Assembly (NCBI GenBank): GCA_013817025.1
Contig: JACDDK010000012.1
Span: 1-13,954 of the forward strand
Origin: Rubrobacter sp.
GTDB taxonomy: Bacteria > Actinomycetota > Rubrobacteria > Rubrobacterales > Rubrobacteraceae
Direction: 5' to 3'
Length of the DNA: 13,954 nucleotides
The notes under the pieces are model-generated. The model saw nothing but the letters and a program-made list of their open reading frames with translations, was not told where the DNA came from and made no database searches. Positions 1 to 5,704 of this stretch are shown piece after piece. The position numbers and the translations under genes are program-made. How positions within the stretch are numbered: the first letter of the stretch is position 1; each line of letters starts with the position of its first letter.

Positions 1-1
1 G

Positions 2-1138
2 TTTATGAGCATGGTGTTGTGGGCGACACAGGGTTTTCAGACCGTTACCTACGCGAGTTACGTGCAGCAGATGATTCGGCCCGCGCTGCAACTCGCGCTC
101 ATCGGCGTGTTCTACTTCCTGATCGAAGGTCTGATCGGGGTGGTGGTCGCCTACGCCGTCTCTATGATGCTGGGCTCCGTGGTGGCGATGTACTTTCTAC
201 GCAAACTCTTCCCGCCGCTTTTGGACCGGAAGACCCCCGCCGTCTACGAGACGCGCGAGCTCTTCGCCGTCTCCGCCCCGATGAGCGTAACCACGCTCGC
301 CCAGTACGCCAACAACTACGCGGCCATCCAGATCCTCGGCTTGTTCGCCGCCGCCGGTCCCACGGGAATCTTCACGCTCGCGGCCCGCACGGCGACGTTC
401 CTTACGCTCGTGAGGTTCGCTTTTGGCGGGATCTTCTCTCCCATAATCTCCGGGTACTACGCGCGGGGGGAGATGGACGGCCTCGACCGGCTCTACAAGG
501 ATGTTTCGCGGTGGATCTTCACGGGTGGGTTCCCGATCTTCCTCGTCATCGTGGTCCTCGGGGAGGATGTGCTCTCCGTCATCAAACCGGCCTTCGCCGC
601 CGGCTGGACGGCCCTGATGATCGTGGCCGCCGCCCAACTCTTTAGCTCCTCCGTCGGCCCAACCCCCCGGATGCTCGCCATGACCGGCAACCAGAAGGTC
701 GTCATGACCGCCACGTTCTTCGCCGCCCTGACAGGCGTCGTCGTCTCCCTAGCCCTGATCTGGGCCGCACCAACCCCCGAACAAAAGGTCCTCGGCGCAG
801 CCGCCGGCATGGCCTCCGGTATCTTCACCGAAAACGCCGCCACCCTCGTAGCCGTCCGCCGCCGACTCGGCTTCTGGCCCTACAACGCCGCTTGGCTCAA
901 ACCCCTGGCCGCAGGCCTCGTCGCAGCCGCAGCCGCCTACACTATCGGGCTCTTCATCGACTTCTCGGCTCTCCTCACAATAGCCGCGATAGGCTCCGTC
1001 TTCGGCGTCCTCTACCTGGCGCTGCTCCTGCTCCTCGGCCTCTCCGAAACGGATAGGGAGTTTCTCGGCGCGTTCTGGAACGTGGCGAAGCGGACCCTGG
1101 ATCGCGTCCGGCGGCGCGGCGGTGAAGACCGTGGATAG
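2..1138 (+). CDS. Polysaccharide flippase (MATE/Wzx type), 5' truncated by window edge
   Basis: This is the C-terminal ~375 residues of a polytopic membrane protein. It would move lipid-linked oligosaccharide units across the cytoplasmic membrane for surface polysaccharide export. Long hydrophobic helices alternate with short Arg/Lys loops. A conserved-looking stretch around ATG-based residues 87-145 (SAPMSVTTLAQYANN, then ILGLFAAAGPTGIFTLAARTA) resembles the second half of Wzx/MATE proteins, including the 'YxxxxxxGxFTLAxR' pattern. Family members run about 430-500 residues. The frame is open back to base 2, so the ATG at base 5 is probably internal and the gene starts upstream of the window. 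The 3' end overlaps the sulfotransferase by 17 nt, implying translational coupling in a surface-glycan locus. A general MOP-superfamily exporter cannot be excluded. Confidence 0.8.
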   Translation, partial: FMSMVLWATQGFQTVTYASYVQQMIRPALQLALIGVFYFLIEGLIGVVVAYAVSMMLGSVVAMYFLRKLFPPLLDRKTPAVYETRELFAVSAPMSVTTLAQYANNYAAIQILGLFAAAGPTGIFTLAARTATFLTLVRFAFGGIFSPIISGYYARGEMDGLDRLYKDVSRWIFTGGFPIFLVIVVLGEDVLSVIKPAFAAGWTALMIVAAAQLFSSSVGPTPRMLAMTGNQKVVMTATFFAALTGVVVSLALIWAAPTPEQKVLGAAAGMASGIFTENAATLVAVRRRLGFWPYNAAWLKPLAAGLVAAAAAYTIGLFIDFSALLTIAAIGSVFGVLYLALLLLLGLSETDREFLGAFWNVAKRTLDRVRRRGGEDRG

Positions 1139-2069
1139 CGACCCCGTGAAAATCCTGTACGTGGCGGGTCTTGGGCGCAGCGGCAGCACCATCCTCGCCA
1201 ACAGCCTCGGCCAGATAGACGGCTTTTTCTCCGCCGGTGAACTCAACTTCATCTGGAAGCACAACGTTCTCGAAAACCGCCTCTGCGGCTGCGGCCTGCC
1301 CTTCCACGAATGCCCCGTGTGGACTGAAGTCATGCGCGAAGCCTTCGGTGGTATGGACGGGGTGGATGCTAGAAGGATGATGCGCCTGCAAGAGGCTGGT
1401 GTCCGCACCCGGCACATCCCGCTGATGCTGACCGCTCGCGGGAATCGTGCGCTAAAAAAGCGCCTCGACGAGTTTCTCGACAACACCGGAAGGCTCTACG
1501 CGGGCATCCGTTCGGCTACGGGGAGCCGCGTTATCGTGGATTCGTCGAAGGAGCCTGCGTATGGGTACGCGGTCGGCATGGCGGGCGGGATGGACTTGCG
1601 GGTTCTGCACCTGATCCGGGACCCAAGAGCCGCCGCCTACTCCTGGCAGAAGAAGAAACCCCAGCCCGACACCGAGGGCCGCGAGTTTATGCACCGCCAT
1701 AGCCCCGCCAAGAGCGCCGCCCTCTGGGATTCCTGGAACGCCGCGAGCGAAGCCCTCTGGCGCAAGGACAACTACCTGCGCCTCCGTTACGAGGACTTCG
1801 TCGCAAACCCCCGCGAGAGCTTCGAGCGCATCCTGAAACTTCTCGGCGAAGAGCACGCGAACCTGCCGCTGGCGAGCAAGTACGAGGTGAAGCTTGGCGT
1901 CAGCCACACCGTCTCGGGCAACCCCAACCGCTTCGACACCGGCCCCGTCGAGCTGCGTCCCGACCACGAGTGGCGGCACAGGATGAACTACCGCGACAAA
2001 ACCCTCGTTACGGCGCTCACGCTACCGCTACTAGGACACTACGGATATCCGATCCAACCGAAACGATGA
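1122..2069 (+). CDS. PAPS-dependent sulfotransferase family protein
   Basis: A cytosolic enzyme expected to move a sulfuryl group from PAPS to a carbohydrate or other hydroxyl. The 5'-phosphosulfate loop is visible as GLGRSGST (residues 16-23). The 3'-phosphate-binding element is LIRDPRAAAYSW (164-175), with R166 and S174 as the expected contacts. A VDSSKEP motif sits at 139-145, typical of the bacterial sulfotransferase_3 group. Its length (315 aa) is normal for the family. The GTG start at 1122 overlaps the flippase; GTGs at 1131 and 1146 are in-frame alternatives, and the last would still keep the P-loop. Overlap with a flippase suggests sulfation of an exported glycan, but the substrate is not readable from sequence. 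Confidence 0.85.
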   Translation: MKTVDSDPVKILYVAGLGRSGSTILANSLGQIDGFFSAGELNFIWKHNVLENRLCGCGLPFHECPVWTEVMREAFGGMDGVDARRMMRLQEAGVRTRHIPLMLTARGNRALKKRLDEFLDNTGRLYAGIRSATGSRVIVDSSKEPAYGYAVGMAGGMDLRVLHLIRDPRAAAYSWQKKKPQPDTEGREFMHRHSPAKSAALWDSWNAASEALWRKDNYLRLRYEDFVANPRESFERILKLLGEEHANLPLASKYEVKLGVSHTVSGNPNRFDTGPVELRPDHEWRHRMNYRDKTLVTALTLPLLGHYGYPIQPKR

Positions 2070-2077
2070 CTGCGAAA

Positions 2078-2100
2078 CGTTACAAGCGAAAGCTGTAACG
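2078..2100. terminator. Hairpin with GAAA tetraloop between convergent genes
   Basis: A perfect 7-bp stem (CGTTACA 2078-2084, TGTAACG 2094-2100) is capped by a bulged A and GC-GAAA-GC, a GNRA tetraloop. It lies between the sulfotransferase stop (2069) and the convergent molybdopterin gene, overlapping the latter's last codons. No U-tract follows on either strand, so it may be a 3'-end stabiliser or pause site rather than a true intrinsic terminator. Confidence 0.4.
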
Positions 2101-2679
2101 CTGCTCTTGCCAGGGGTCGCCGTAGGCGTGGTAGCCATTCCTCTCCCAGAAACCCGACTTATCCTCCGCGATGAACTCCATCCCGCGCAGCCATTTAGCA
2201 CTCTTCCAAGCGTACAGTCTGGGGATGACCAGCCGCATCGGCCCGCCGTGACCGGCCTCCAGCGGCGCTCCGTTATGGTGCGTGGCGAAGACCGCGTCCT
2301 CCTCGCGTAGCTCCGCGACCGGCGCGTTCGTCGTATACCCGCCGTCGCAGTGTACGGAGAAGAACTCCGCCTCCGGATTCGGTCGCGCCATCTCCAGCAA
2401 GTGCCTCACGGAGACGCCCGTCCACACATTGTCTAGCTTGCTCCAAGAGGTGACGCAGTGCATGTCCGCCACGACCTCGACCGTCGACAACTCGTTCCAC
2501 TCGTCCCACGAAAATCGCAAGGAGTTCTCGACTAGCCCGCCCATCGTAAAGTCCCAGATTGCGAGATCCACCATAGGCGTGGGGCCGTAGGTCAGAATCG
2601 GCCAGCGGTCCCCGACGAGGTACTGTCCCGGCGGCACCCGCTCCTTGCCGCGCGCCGTGTCTATCTCGATACGTTCCAA
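2080..2679 (-). CDS. Sulfite oxidase-like molybdopterin oxidoreductase (cytosolic)
   Basis: A 199-residue single-domain member of the SUOX/YedY molybdopterin fold. The expected Mo-ligating cysteine is C75 in ADMHCVTSWSKLDNVWTGV. Further family features are SVHCDGGYTTN, a GGPMRLVIPRLYAWKSAKW segment that contacts the cofactor, and the C-terminal GFWERNGYHAYGDPW. There is no Tat signal and no dimerisation domain, so it matches the short soluble 'sulfite oxidase-like oxidoreductase' group. Natural substrate is unknown; sulfoxide or sulfite chemistry is typical. Start is TTG at 2679, supported by GGAGG (2685-2689 on this strand) five bases upstream. It is convergent with the sulfotransferase, so the shared sulfur theme may be coincidence. 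Confidence 0.9.
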   Translation of the reverse strand: MERIEIDTARGKERVPPGQYLVGDRWPILTYGPTPMVDLAIWDFTMGGLVENSLRFSWDEWNELSTVEVVADMHCVTSWSKLDNVWTGVSVRHLLEMARPNPEAEFFSVHCDGGYTTNAPVAELREEDAVFATHHNGAPLEAGHGGPMRLVIPRLYAWKSAKWLRGMEFIAEDKSGFWERNGYHAYGDPWQEQRYSFRL

Positions 2680-2771
2680 AACGTCCTCCGTTCCGTATGA
2701 TGTGAGAAACCAGTCACGGGCGCGAATCTAGCACCGCCTCAGACTGGACGCGGAGTGAATTTTCGAGCTAC

Positions 2772-3434
2772 TCATTCGATCTCCGTAGACGGCCAGAAAA
2801 AAGAGCCGTCGTAGAAGAGCTCTTTAAGCCGAGCAAGATCGTGCTCCCATTCTCCAATGGCGTGAGCGAATCGTTCTTCGCTATCGTACTGGAGTTTGCG
2901 TAAGCGGCAATTGTTTGCGATCGTGTGCGAGACTTCTAAGATGCCGAGTTGGGGCACTGCTCGGTTGACAAGTATTTGCCAGCGTTGATGTCGCGAACGC
3001 CCCGTAATTTTGTAGCCAAGCCGGTGAAGAGGGGTTTCTTCTCGCCAGCCTACACTGAAGTCATAATAATCGCTTGTCGGCGGCAAGCTTTGCATTGAAG
3101 CGATGCTGCTCTGAAGCTTGAGGCTGTCAGCTCTTTGCTTATTTTTCAGTGCCTCAATCTCGGTCTTTAGTTTCATGACTTCTTTTAGCCTGTCGGAAGC
3201 GATGCGGTTACCAGGACTCAATTCCAAAGCTTTCCGAAAGTCTCTTTCTGCTTCATCGGCAAGGCATTGTTTTTGATAGCAGATGCCACGTCTAATGTAA
3301 GCGCCATATCGGGTTGAGTTCAACTCGATAATTGCCGTATTAATGCCGATAGCTTCAGGTTCTGTACTGCCTTCTCGCCCCAGCCGTTTAGCTCTTTCCG
3401 TTAGTTGAGCAAGTACCCTAGCTTTATCATTCAT
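2772..3434 (-). CDS. TPR-containing protein of unknown function, low GC
   Basis: Not recognised as a named family. Residues ~8-75 form two TPR-like helical hairpins; the clearest is AYIRRGICYQKQCLADEAERDFRKALELSPGN. A short Lys/Glu/Gln-rich probable coiled coil follows (~82-112). The C-terminal ~80 residues (YKITGRSRHQRWQILVNRAV through WEHDLARLKELFYDG) look like a compact helical domain of their own. Local GC is near 46-47% in sampled lines, well below its neighbours, which suggests horizontal acquisition. The ATG at 3434 has no Shine-Dalgarno. It begins 20 nt after the end of the upstream same-strand gene, so it may be co-transcribed with it or have its own weak promoter. No catalytic residues are evident; a protein-interaction role is a guess. 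Confidence 0.7.
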   Translation of the reverse strand: MNDKARVLAQLTERAKRLGREGSTEPEAIGINTAIIELNSTRYGAYIRRGICYQKQCLADEAERDFRKALELSPGNRIASDRLKEVMKLKTEIEALKNKQRADSLKLQSSIASMQSLPPTSDYYDFSVGWREETPLHRLGYKITGRSRHQRWQILVNRAVPQLGILEVSHTIANNCRLRKLQYDSEERFAHAIGEWEHDLARLKELFYDGSFFWPSTEIE

Positions 3435-3453
3435 TGTGATTATTCGTGTTTAT

Positions 3454-4089
3454 TTACTCTGCCTTAGCTTCGACCTTCTTCGGCTTCCTGCCGATGCTGA
3501 TCATCTCCGGCTGCACGCCCTCGGGGGGTCCGTCGCCAAGCTCCGCGTCCTTGTATTGGTAAACGCCGCGGCAGGTGTGACCGCCCGTCGTGCGCTTCTC
3601 GGTGTAGGAGAGTTTGACGTTGGGGTTGATGGCGTTGACCATCGCTTTTTCGTAGGTGGAGAAGGCGGCGCAGGGCTTTACGTCCCAGCCGATCACTCCG
3701 TCGTGGCCCATGCCGCCGAACCACGGGCAGCGATCGGCGTTTATGACGTACTCGCCCTCCTTTGTCTCGGTCAGCGTGATCTCGATGTCGAAGAAGCGGT
3801 TGGCGAGCATGACGACGTCCACGGTGTCCTTCATGGTGGTCACGCCGAGTTGCTCGCGCAGGTCGGAGCCTTGCTTCTCGCCGATGCGGCTCATGGCGAG
3901 TTGTCCTACCTTCTGGCCGTCGTATCCGAGGTCGTCGGCGGCCCGGATCATCTCGTCTAGAATAACGCCGGTCCCCGCGCTTGCGGCCTTCCACTTGTAC
4001 CAGGTAGGCCCTGGCAATCCGAGCTTCATCGCCCACCTCGCCATGAACAACGGTAGCCGGGGAAGACCATAGACTCTTAGCCACTTCAT
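3454..4089 (-). CDS. Probable L-2-amino-thiazoline-4-carboxylic acid hydrolase family protein
   Basis: 211 aa, soluble. The central and C-terminal part matches the layout I know for the ATC hydrolase-like family: CPWFGGMGHDGVIGWDVKPC (C121, C140), then YEKAMVNAINPNVKL and RTTGGHTCRGVY (C173). Three spaced cysteines and the INPN-x-K-L segment are the diagnostic points. The reference reaction is hydrolysis of 2-amino-thiazoline-4-carboxylate towards cysteine, but most members are uncharacterised and may do something else. The N-terminus is basic and aromatic with no clear signal peptide. Start ATG 4089 is preceded by GAGAGGA about 11 nt upstream and a good -10 box at 4128-4133. The Lys-rich C-terminus is unremarkable. 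Confidence 0.6.
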   Translation of the reverse strand: MKWLRVYGLPRLPLFMARWAMKLGLPGPTWYKWKAASAGTGVILDEMIRAADDLGYDGQKVGQLAMSRIGEKQGSDLREQLGVTTMKDTVDVVMLANRFFDIEITLTETKEGEYVINADRCPWFGGMGHDGVIGWDVKPCAAFSTYEKAMVNAINPNVKLSYTEKRTTGGHTCRGVYQYKDAELGDGPPEGVQPEMISIGRKPKKVEAKAE

Positions 4090-4127
4090 GGGAACGCAGT
4101 CCTCTCTTCGTTTGCGACACCACCACC

Positions 4128-4133
4128 ATTATA
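4128..4133 (-). promoter_or_regulatory. -10 box (TATAAT) for the ATC hydrolase-like gene
   Basis: A perfect TATAAT reads on the minus strand about 39 nt before the ATG at 4089. No good -35 is visible at 16-18 bp; that interval is occupied by the GC-rich inverted repeat at 4141-4179, which may act as an operator or replace the -35 contact with activator binding. Confidence 0.5.
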
Positions 4134-4140
4134 CCCGCCC

Positions 4141-4179
4141 CGTCCGGCGGCTCGCCGTGGGGGCTCTCGCCGCCGGACG
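4141..4179. repeat. 11-bp inverted repeat over the expected -35 region
   Basis: Perfect arms CGTCCGGCGGC (4141-4151) and GCCGCCGGACG (4169-4179) are separated by 17 bases. The repeat sits directly upstream of a -10 box and covers the -35 position of the minus-strand promoter. It has no T-tract, so it fits an operator better than a terminator; a stable RNA or DNA hairpin is the alternative. Confidence 0.5.
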
Positions 4180-4397
4180 CTTGTCGTGACCGTCCGCAGG
4201 AGACTCCGCTGGTGTCACGGAAAGAGATCTCCGCCAGCCATTGCAATAGAGGTCATGTCCGGCGATGACGTTCGGTCGGCCCTGTTCGAGATTTCTCTTC
4301 GTGGGATTTCATTTCAAGGGAGTTTTCGTGTATACGGTTCAGCGCTGTTGGACCTTCAAGATCACCCACGGCGGCATCCCGTATAATTCCCACCATC
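4180..4397. other. Intergenic region ahead of nth, no gene seen
   Basis: With 4090-4179 this makes a 308-bp gap between divergent genes. It holds a second weaker stem (CGTGAC 4185-4190 with GTCACG 4214-4219) and, at its right end, the nth -10 box. A 66-codon open frame (4186-4386) has no Shine-Dalgarno and no recognisable protein character, so I do not call it. Confidence 0.4.
4382..4387 (+). promoter_or_regulatory. -10 box placing nth on a leaderless or near-leaderless mRNA
   Basis: A perfect TATAAT ends 10 bases before the GTG of nth. Transcription should start within a few bases of the start codon, and there is no Shine-Dalgarno. The -35 is poor: nothing close to TTGACA at 16-18 bp. Confidence 0.6.
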
Positions 4398-5036
4398 GTG
4401 GACAAGAGCCCCGCACCCATCGAAGAAGTCATCCCGCACCTGAAGTCCGAGTATCCGGACGCCCGCACCGAGCTGAACTGGACGACGCCCCTGGATCTCC
4501 TCGTAGCCACTATTCTCTCCGCCCAGAGCACCGACGTTCGCGTAAACAAAGTAACCGAAGTTCTTTTCGATAAGTACCAAACCGCCGAGGACTATGCTGC
4601 GGCGGATACCGCCCAACTCGAAGACGACGTTCGCCCGGCCGGTTTCTATCGCAACAAGACAAAATCCATCCAGGGCATGGCGCGGGCCTTGATCTCCGAC
4701 CACGACGGTCGGGTACCTCGTGCTATGAACGACCTCGTAGCCCTCCCCGGCGTCGGGCGCAAGACCGCCAACGTCGTCCTCGGCAACGCTTTCTTCATCG
4801 ACGAGGGCATCGTCGTCGACACCCACGTCCGCCGCCTCTCCAATAGGCTCGGCCTCACCAAAGAACAAGACCCCGAGAAAATAGAGCGCGACCTCGTGAA
4901 GATCGTTCCGAAAACCGACTGGACCGTCTTCTCGCACCTCCTGATCCTGCACGGTCGCCGCGTCTGCAAAGCCCGCAAACCCGACTGCCCAAACTGCATC
5001 CTCAACGATATCTGTCCCTCCGCAGACCTGTCGTGA
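4398..5036 (+). CDS. nth: Endonuclease III (DNA glycosylase/AP lyase)
   Basis: Base-excision repair enzyme that removes oxidised pyrimidines and cleaves the abasic site by beta-elimination. All hallmarks are visible in 212 aa: the helix-hairpin-helix LVALPGVGRKTANVVLGNAF (113-132) with catalytic lysine K122, the catalytic aspartate D141 in VDTHVRRLSNR, and the [4Fe-4S] cluster C190-x6-C197-x2-C200-x5-C206. Length is normal for the family. The GTG at 4398 is chosen because it precedes a normal N-terminal helix and lies 10 nt after a TATAAT, implying leaderless translation. The stop is 4 nt before the tRNA-Ser -10 box. A related MutY is excluded by the short length and absence of its C-terminal domain. 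Confidence 0.97.
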   Translation: MDKSPAPIEEVIPHLKSEYPDARTELNWTTPLDLLVATILSAQSTDVRVNKVTEVLFDKYQTAEDYAAADTAQLEDDVRPAGFYRNKTKSIQGMARALISDHDGRVPRAMNDLVALPGVGRKTANVVLGNAFFIDEGIVVDTHVRRLSNRLGLTKEQDPEKIERDLVKIVPKTDWTVFSHLLILHGRRVCKARKPDCPNCILNDICPSADLS

Positions 5037-5040
5037 GCCG

Positions 5041-5046
5041 TATAAT
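5041..5046 (+). promoter_or_regulatory. -10 box of tRNA-Ser
   Basis: A perfect TATAAT lies 10 bases ahead of the mature tRNA 5' end and 4 bases after the nth stop. No convincing -35 is seen within the nth coding end. Confidence 0.5.
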
Positions 5047-5056
5047 CTTGTCCAAT

Positions 5057-5141
5057 GGGGGCATGGCAGAGCGGACGAATGCACCGGTCTTGAAAACCGG
5101 AGGCCGTAAAACGCCCGTAGGTTCGAATCCTACTGCCCCCG
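5057..5141 (+). tRNA. tRNA-Ser(TGA)
   Basis: 85-nt class II tRNA. The acceptor stem GGGGGCA (5057-5063) pairs with TGCCCCC (5134-5140), discriminator G5141. The anticodon stem CCGGT/ACCGG closes the loop CTTGAAA with anticodon TGA. A long variable arm (around GGCCGTAAAACGCCC) and the T-loop GGTTCGAATCC complete it. CCA is not encoded. No integrase or duplicated 3' end nearby suggests use as an attachment site. Confidence 0.97.
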
Positions 5142-5230
5142 CAAACTCGCAAAATACCCCGGATCGTGCGGTAAATACTTCCTTAATATTAAATTTGTTA
5201 AAAATCGTTAAGATATTGGAGACTTTCACG
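5142..5230. other. AT-rich spacer after tRNA-Ser
   Basis: Holds an AT-rich stretch (about 5170-5220) with the 10-bp palindrome TTAATATTAA (5183-5192) and a repeated CGTTAA/TTGTTAA theme. No gene is seen. It may be an UP-element or spacer upstream of the sigma-B-like promoter. Confidence 0.3.
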
Positions 5231-5255
5231 GTTTGGGTCTGTACACTACGGGTAT
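5231..5255 (+). promoter_or_regulatory. Sigma-B-like promoter for the small surface protein
   Basis: GTTTGG (5231-5236), a 13-bp spacer, then GGGTAT (5250-5255) closely match the known general-stress sigma consensus GTTTAA-N12-15-GGGTAT. A vegetative-type TACACT (5242-5247) lies inside but lacks a good -35. Predicted transcription starts near 5262, giving a leader of about 54 nt with a strong ribosome-binding site. Confidence 0.5.
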
Positions 5256-5315
5256 TCCCAAAAGCGGGATGAAGTGCAGGCCGCTAAGAAGAGTAAGTAG
5301 ACACAGGAGGTCTCT

Positions 5316-5570
5316 ATGAAGAGAGTAATGTTACTAGCAACGGTGGCTTTGATGGCTATGCTGGTCTTTGCGCCGGTTGCAATGGCGCAGGACGACACCA
5401 TGATGGAAGACACGATGATGATGGAAGATAGCATGATGGAGGAGACGGCCTCCGGTACCGGTAGCGCGGGCGACCTCGCGGACAGCGGTGGCCCGGCCAT
5501 CCTTCTGCCGGCGGCCTTCCTGCTCTTGGGTTCGGGCATCCTCACCTACGCCGTCCTGCGGCGCAGGTAG
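5316..5570 (+). CDS. Small secreted Met/Asp/Glu-rich protein with sortase-like C-terminal tail
   Basis: 84 aa. A signal peptide covers residues 1-25 (hydrophobic core LLATVALMAMLVFAP, cleavage after AMA). The mature N-terminus is an acidic methionine-rich stretch with repeated MMED/MMEE units (~27-43). A short Gly/Ser linker leads to LADSGG, a hydrophobic helix ILLPAAFLLLGSGILTYAV and terminal RRR. That order (LPxTG-like motif, hydrophobic helix, Arg tail) is a cell-wall sorting signal; LAxTG is the class E sortase form, here with S for T. ATG 5316 follows a perfect AGGAGG (5305-5310) by 5 nt. Possible roles are metal binding (Met/Asp/Glu side chains) or oxidant scavenging at the surface; both are inference. 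It is monocistronic, with terminators downstream. Confidence 0.8.
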   Translation: MKRVMLLATVALMAMLVFAPVAMAQDDTMMEDTMMMEDSMMEETASGTGSAGDLADSGGPAILLPAAFLLLGSGILTYAVLRRR

Positions 5571-5593
5571 CACCCAGCAGAGCTGAATATTCG

Positions 5594-5630
5594 AGGCCTG
5601 GTCTCCCGTTTGGGAGCACCAGGCCTTATT
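5594..5630 (+). terminator. Hairpin terminator 1 after the small surface protein
   Basis: AGGCCTGGT-CTCCC (5594-5607) pairs with GGGAG-C-ACCAGGCCT (5612-5626) around a GTTT loop, a 14-bp stem with one bulged C. The following U-tract is weak (TATTT). Confidence 0.75.
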
Positions 5631-5631
5631 T

Positions 5632-5665
5632 GACGGGGGGGAGCCTGCACCTCTCCGTCTTTTTT
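5632..5665 (+). terminator. Intrinsic terminator 2
   Basis: GACGG plus wobble pairs (5632-5641) pairs with 5650-5659 ending CCGTC, immediately followed by six T residues (5660-5665). It points in the + direction and backs up the first hairpin. Confidence 0.7.
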
Positions 5666-5668
5666 ATT

Positions 5669-5704
5669 GCCCTCCGGCCTATGGTTCGGGGGGCTTTTCT
5701 TTTT
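5669..5704 (+). terminator. Intrinsic terminator 3, overlapping the 3' end of the M1 peptidase gene
   Basis: GCCCTCCG (5669-5676) pairs with CGGGGGGC (5687-5694), followed by TTTTCTTTTT. The stop codon of the opposing M1 gene lies in the loop. Three + strand terminators in 110 bp protect the convergent gene from antisense read-through. Confidence 0.6.

Noticed and set aside
3464..4246. Long Arg/His-rich frame overlapping the ATC hydrolase-like gene on the same strand
   Set aside because: Its composition is that of an out-of-frame reading of a GC-rich gene; the in-frame protein has family motifs and a ribosome-binding site.
4186..4386. 66-codon open frame between the ATC hydrolase-like gene and nth
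   Set aside because: No Shine-Dalgarno, no recognisable protein features, and it runs into the nth promoter.
5057..5141. tRNA-Ser as an integration site
   Set aside because: No integrase, no duplicated tRNA 3' end and no composition change in the DNA that follows.
5400..5448. Short ATGATGGAAGA direct repeats as a mobile or CRISPR-like repeat
   Set aside because: They are the codons of the MMED peptide repeats within a coding sequence.
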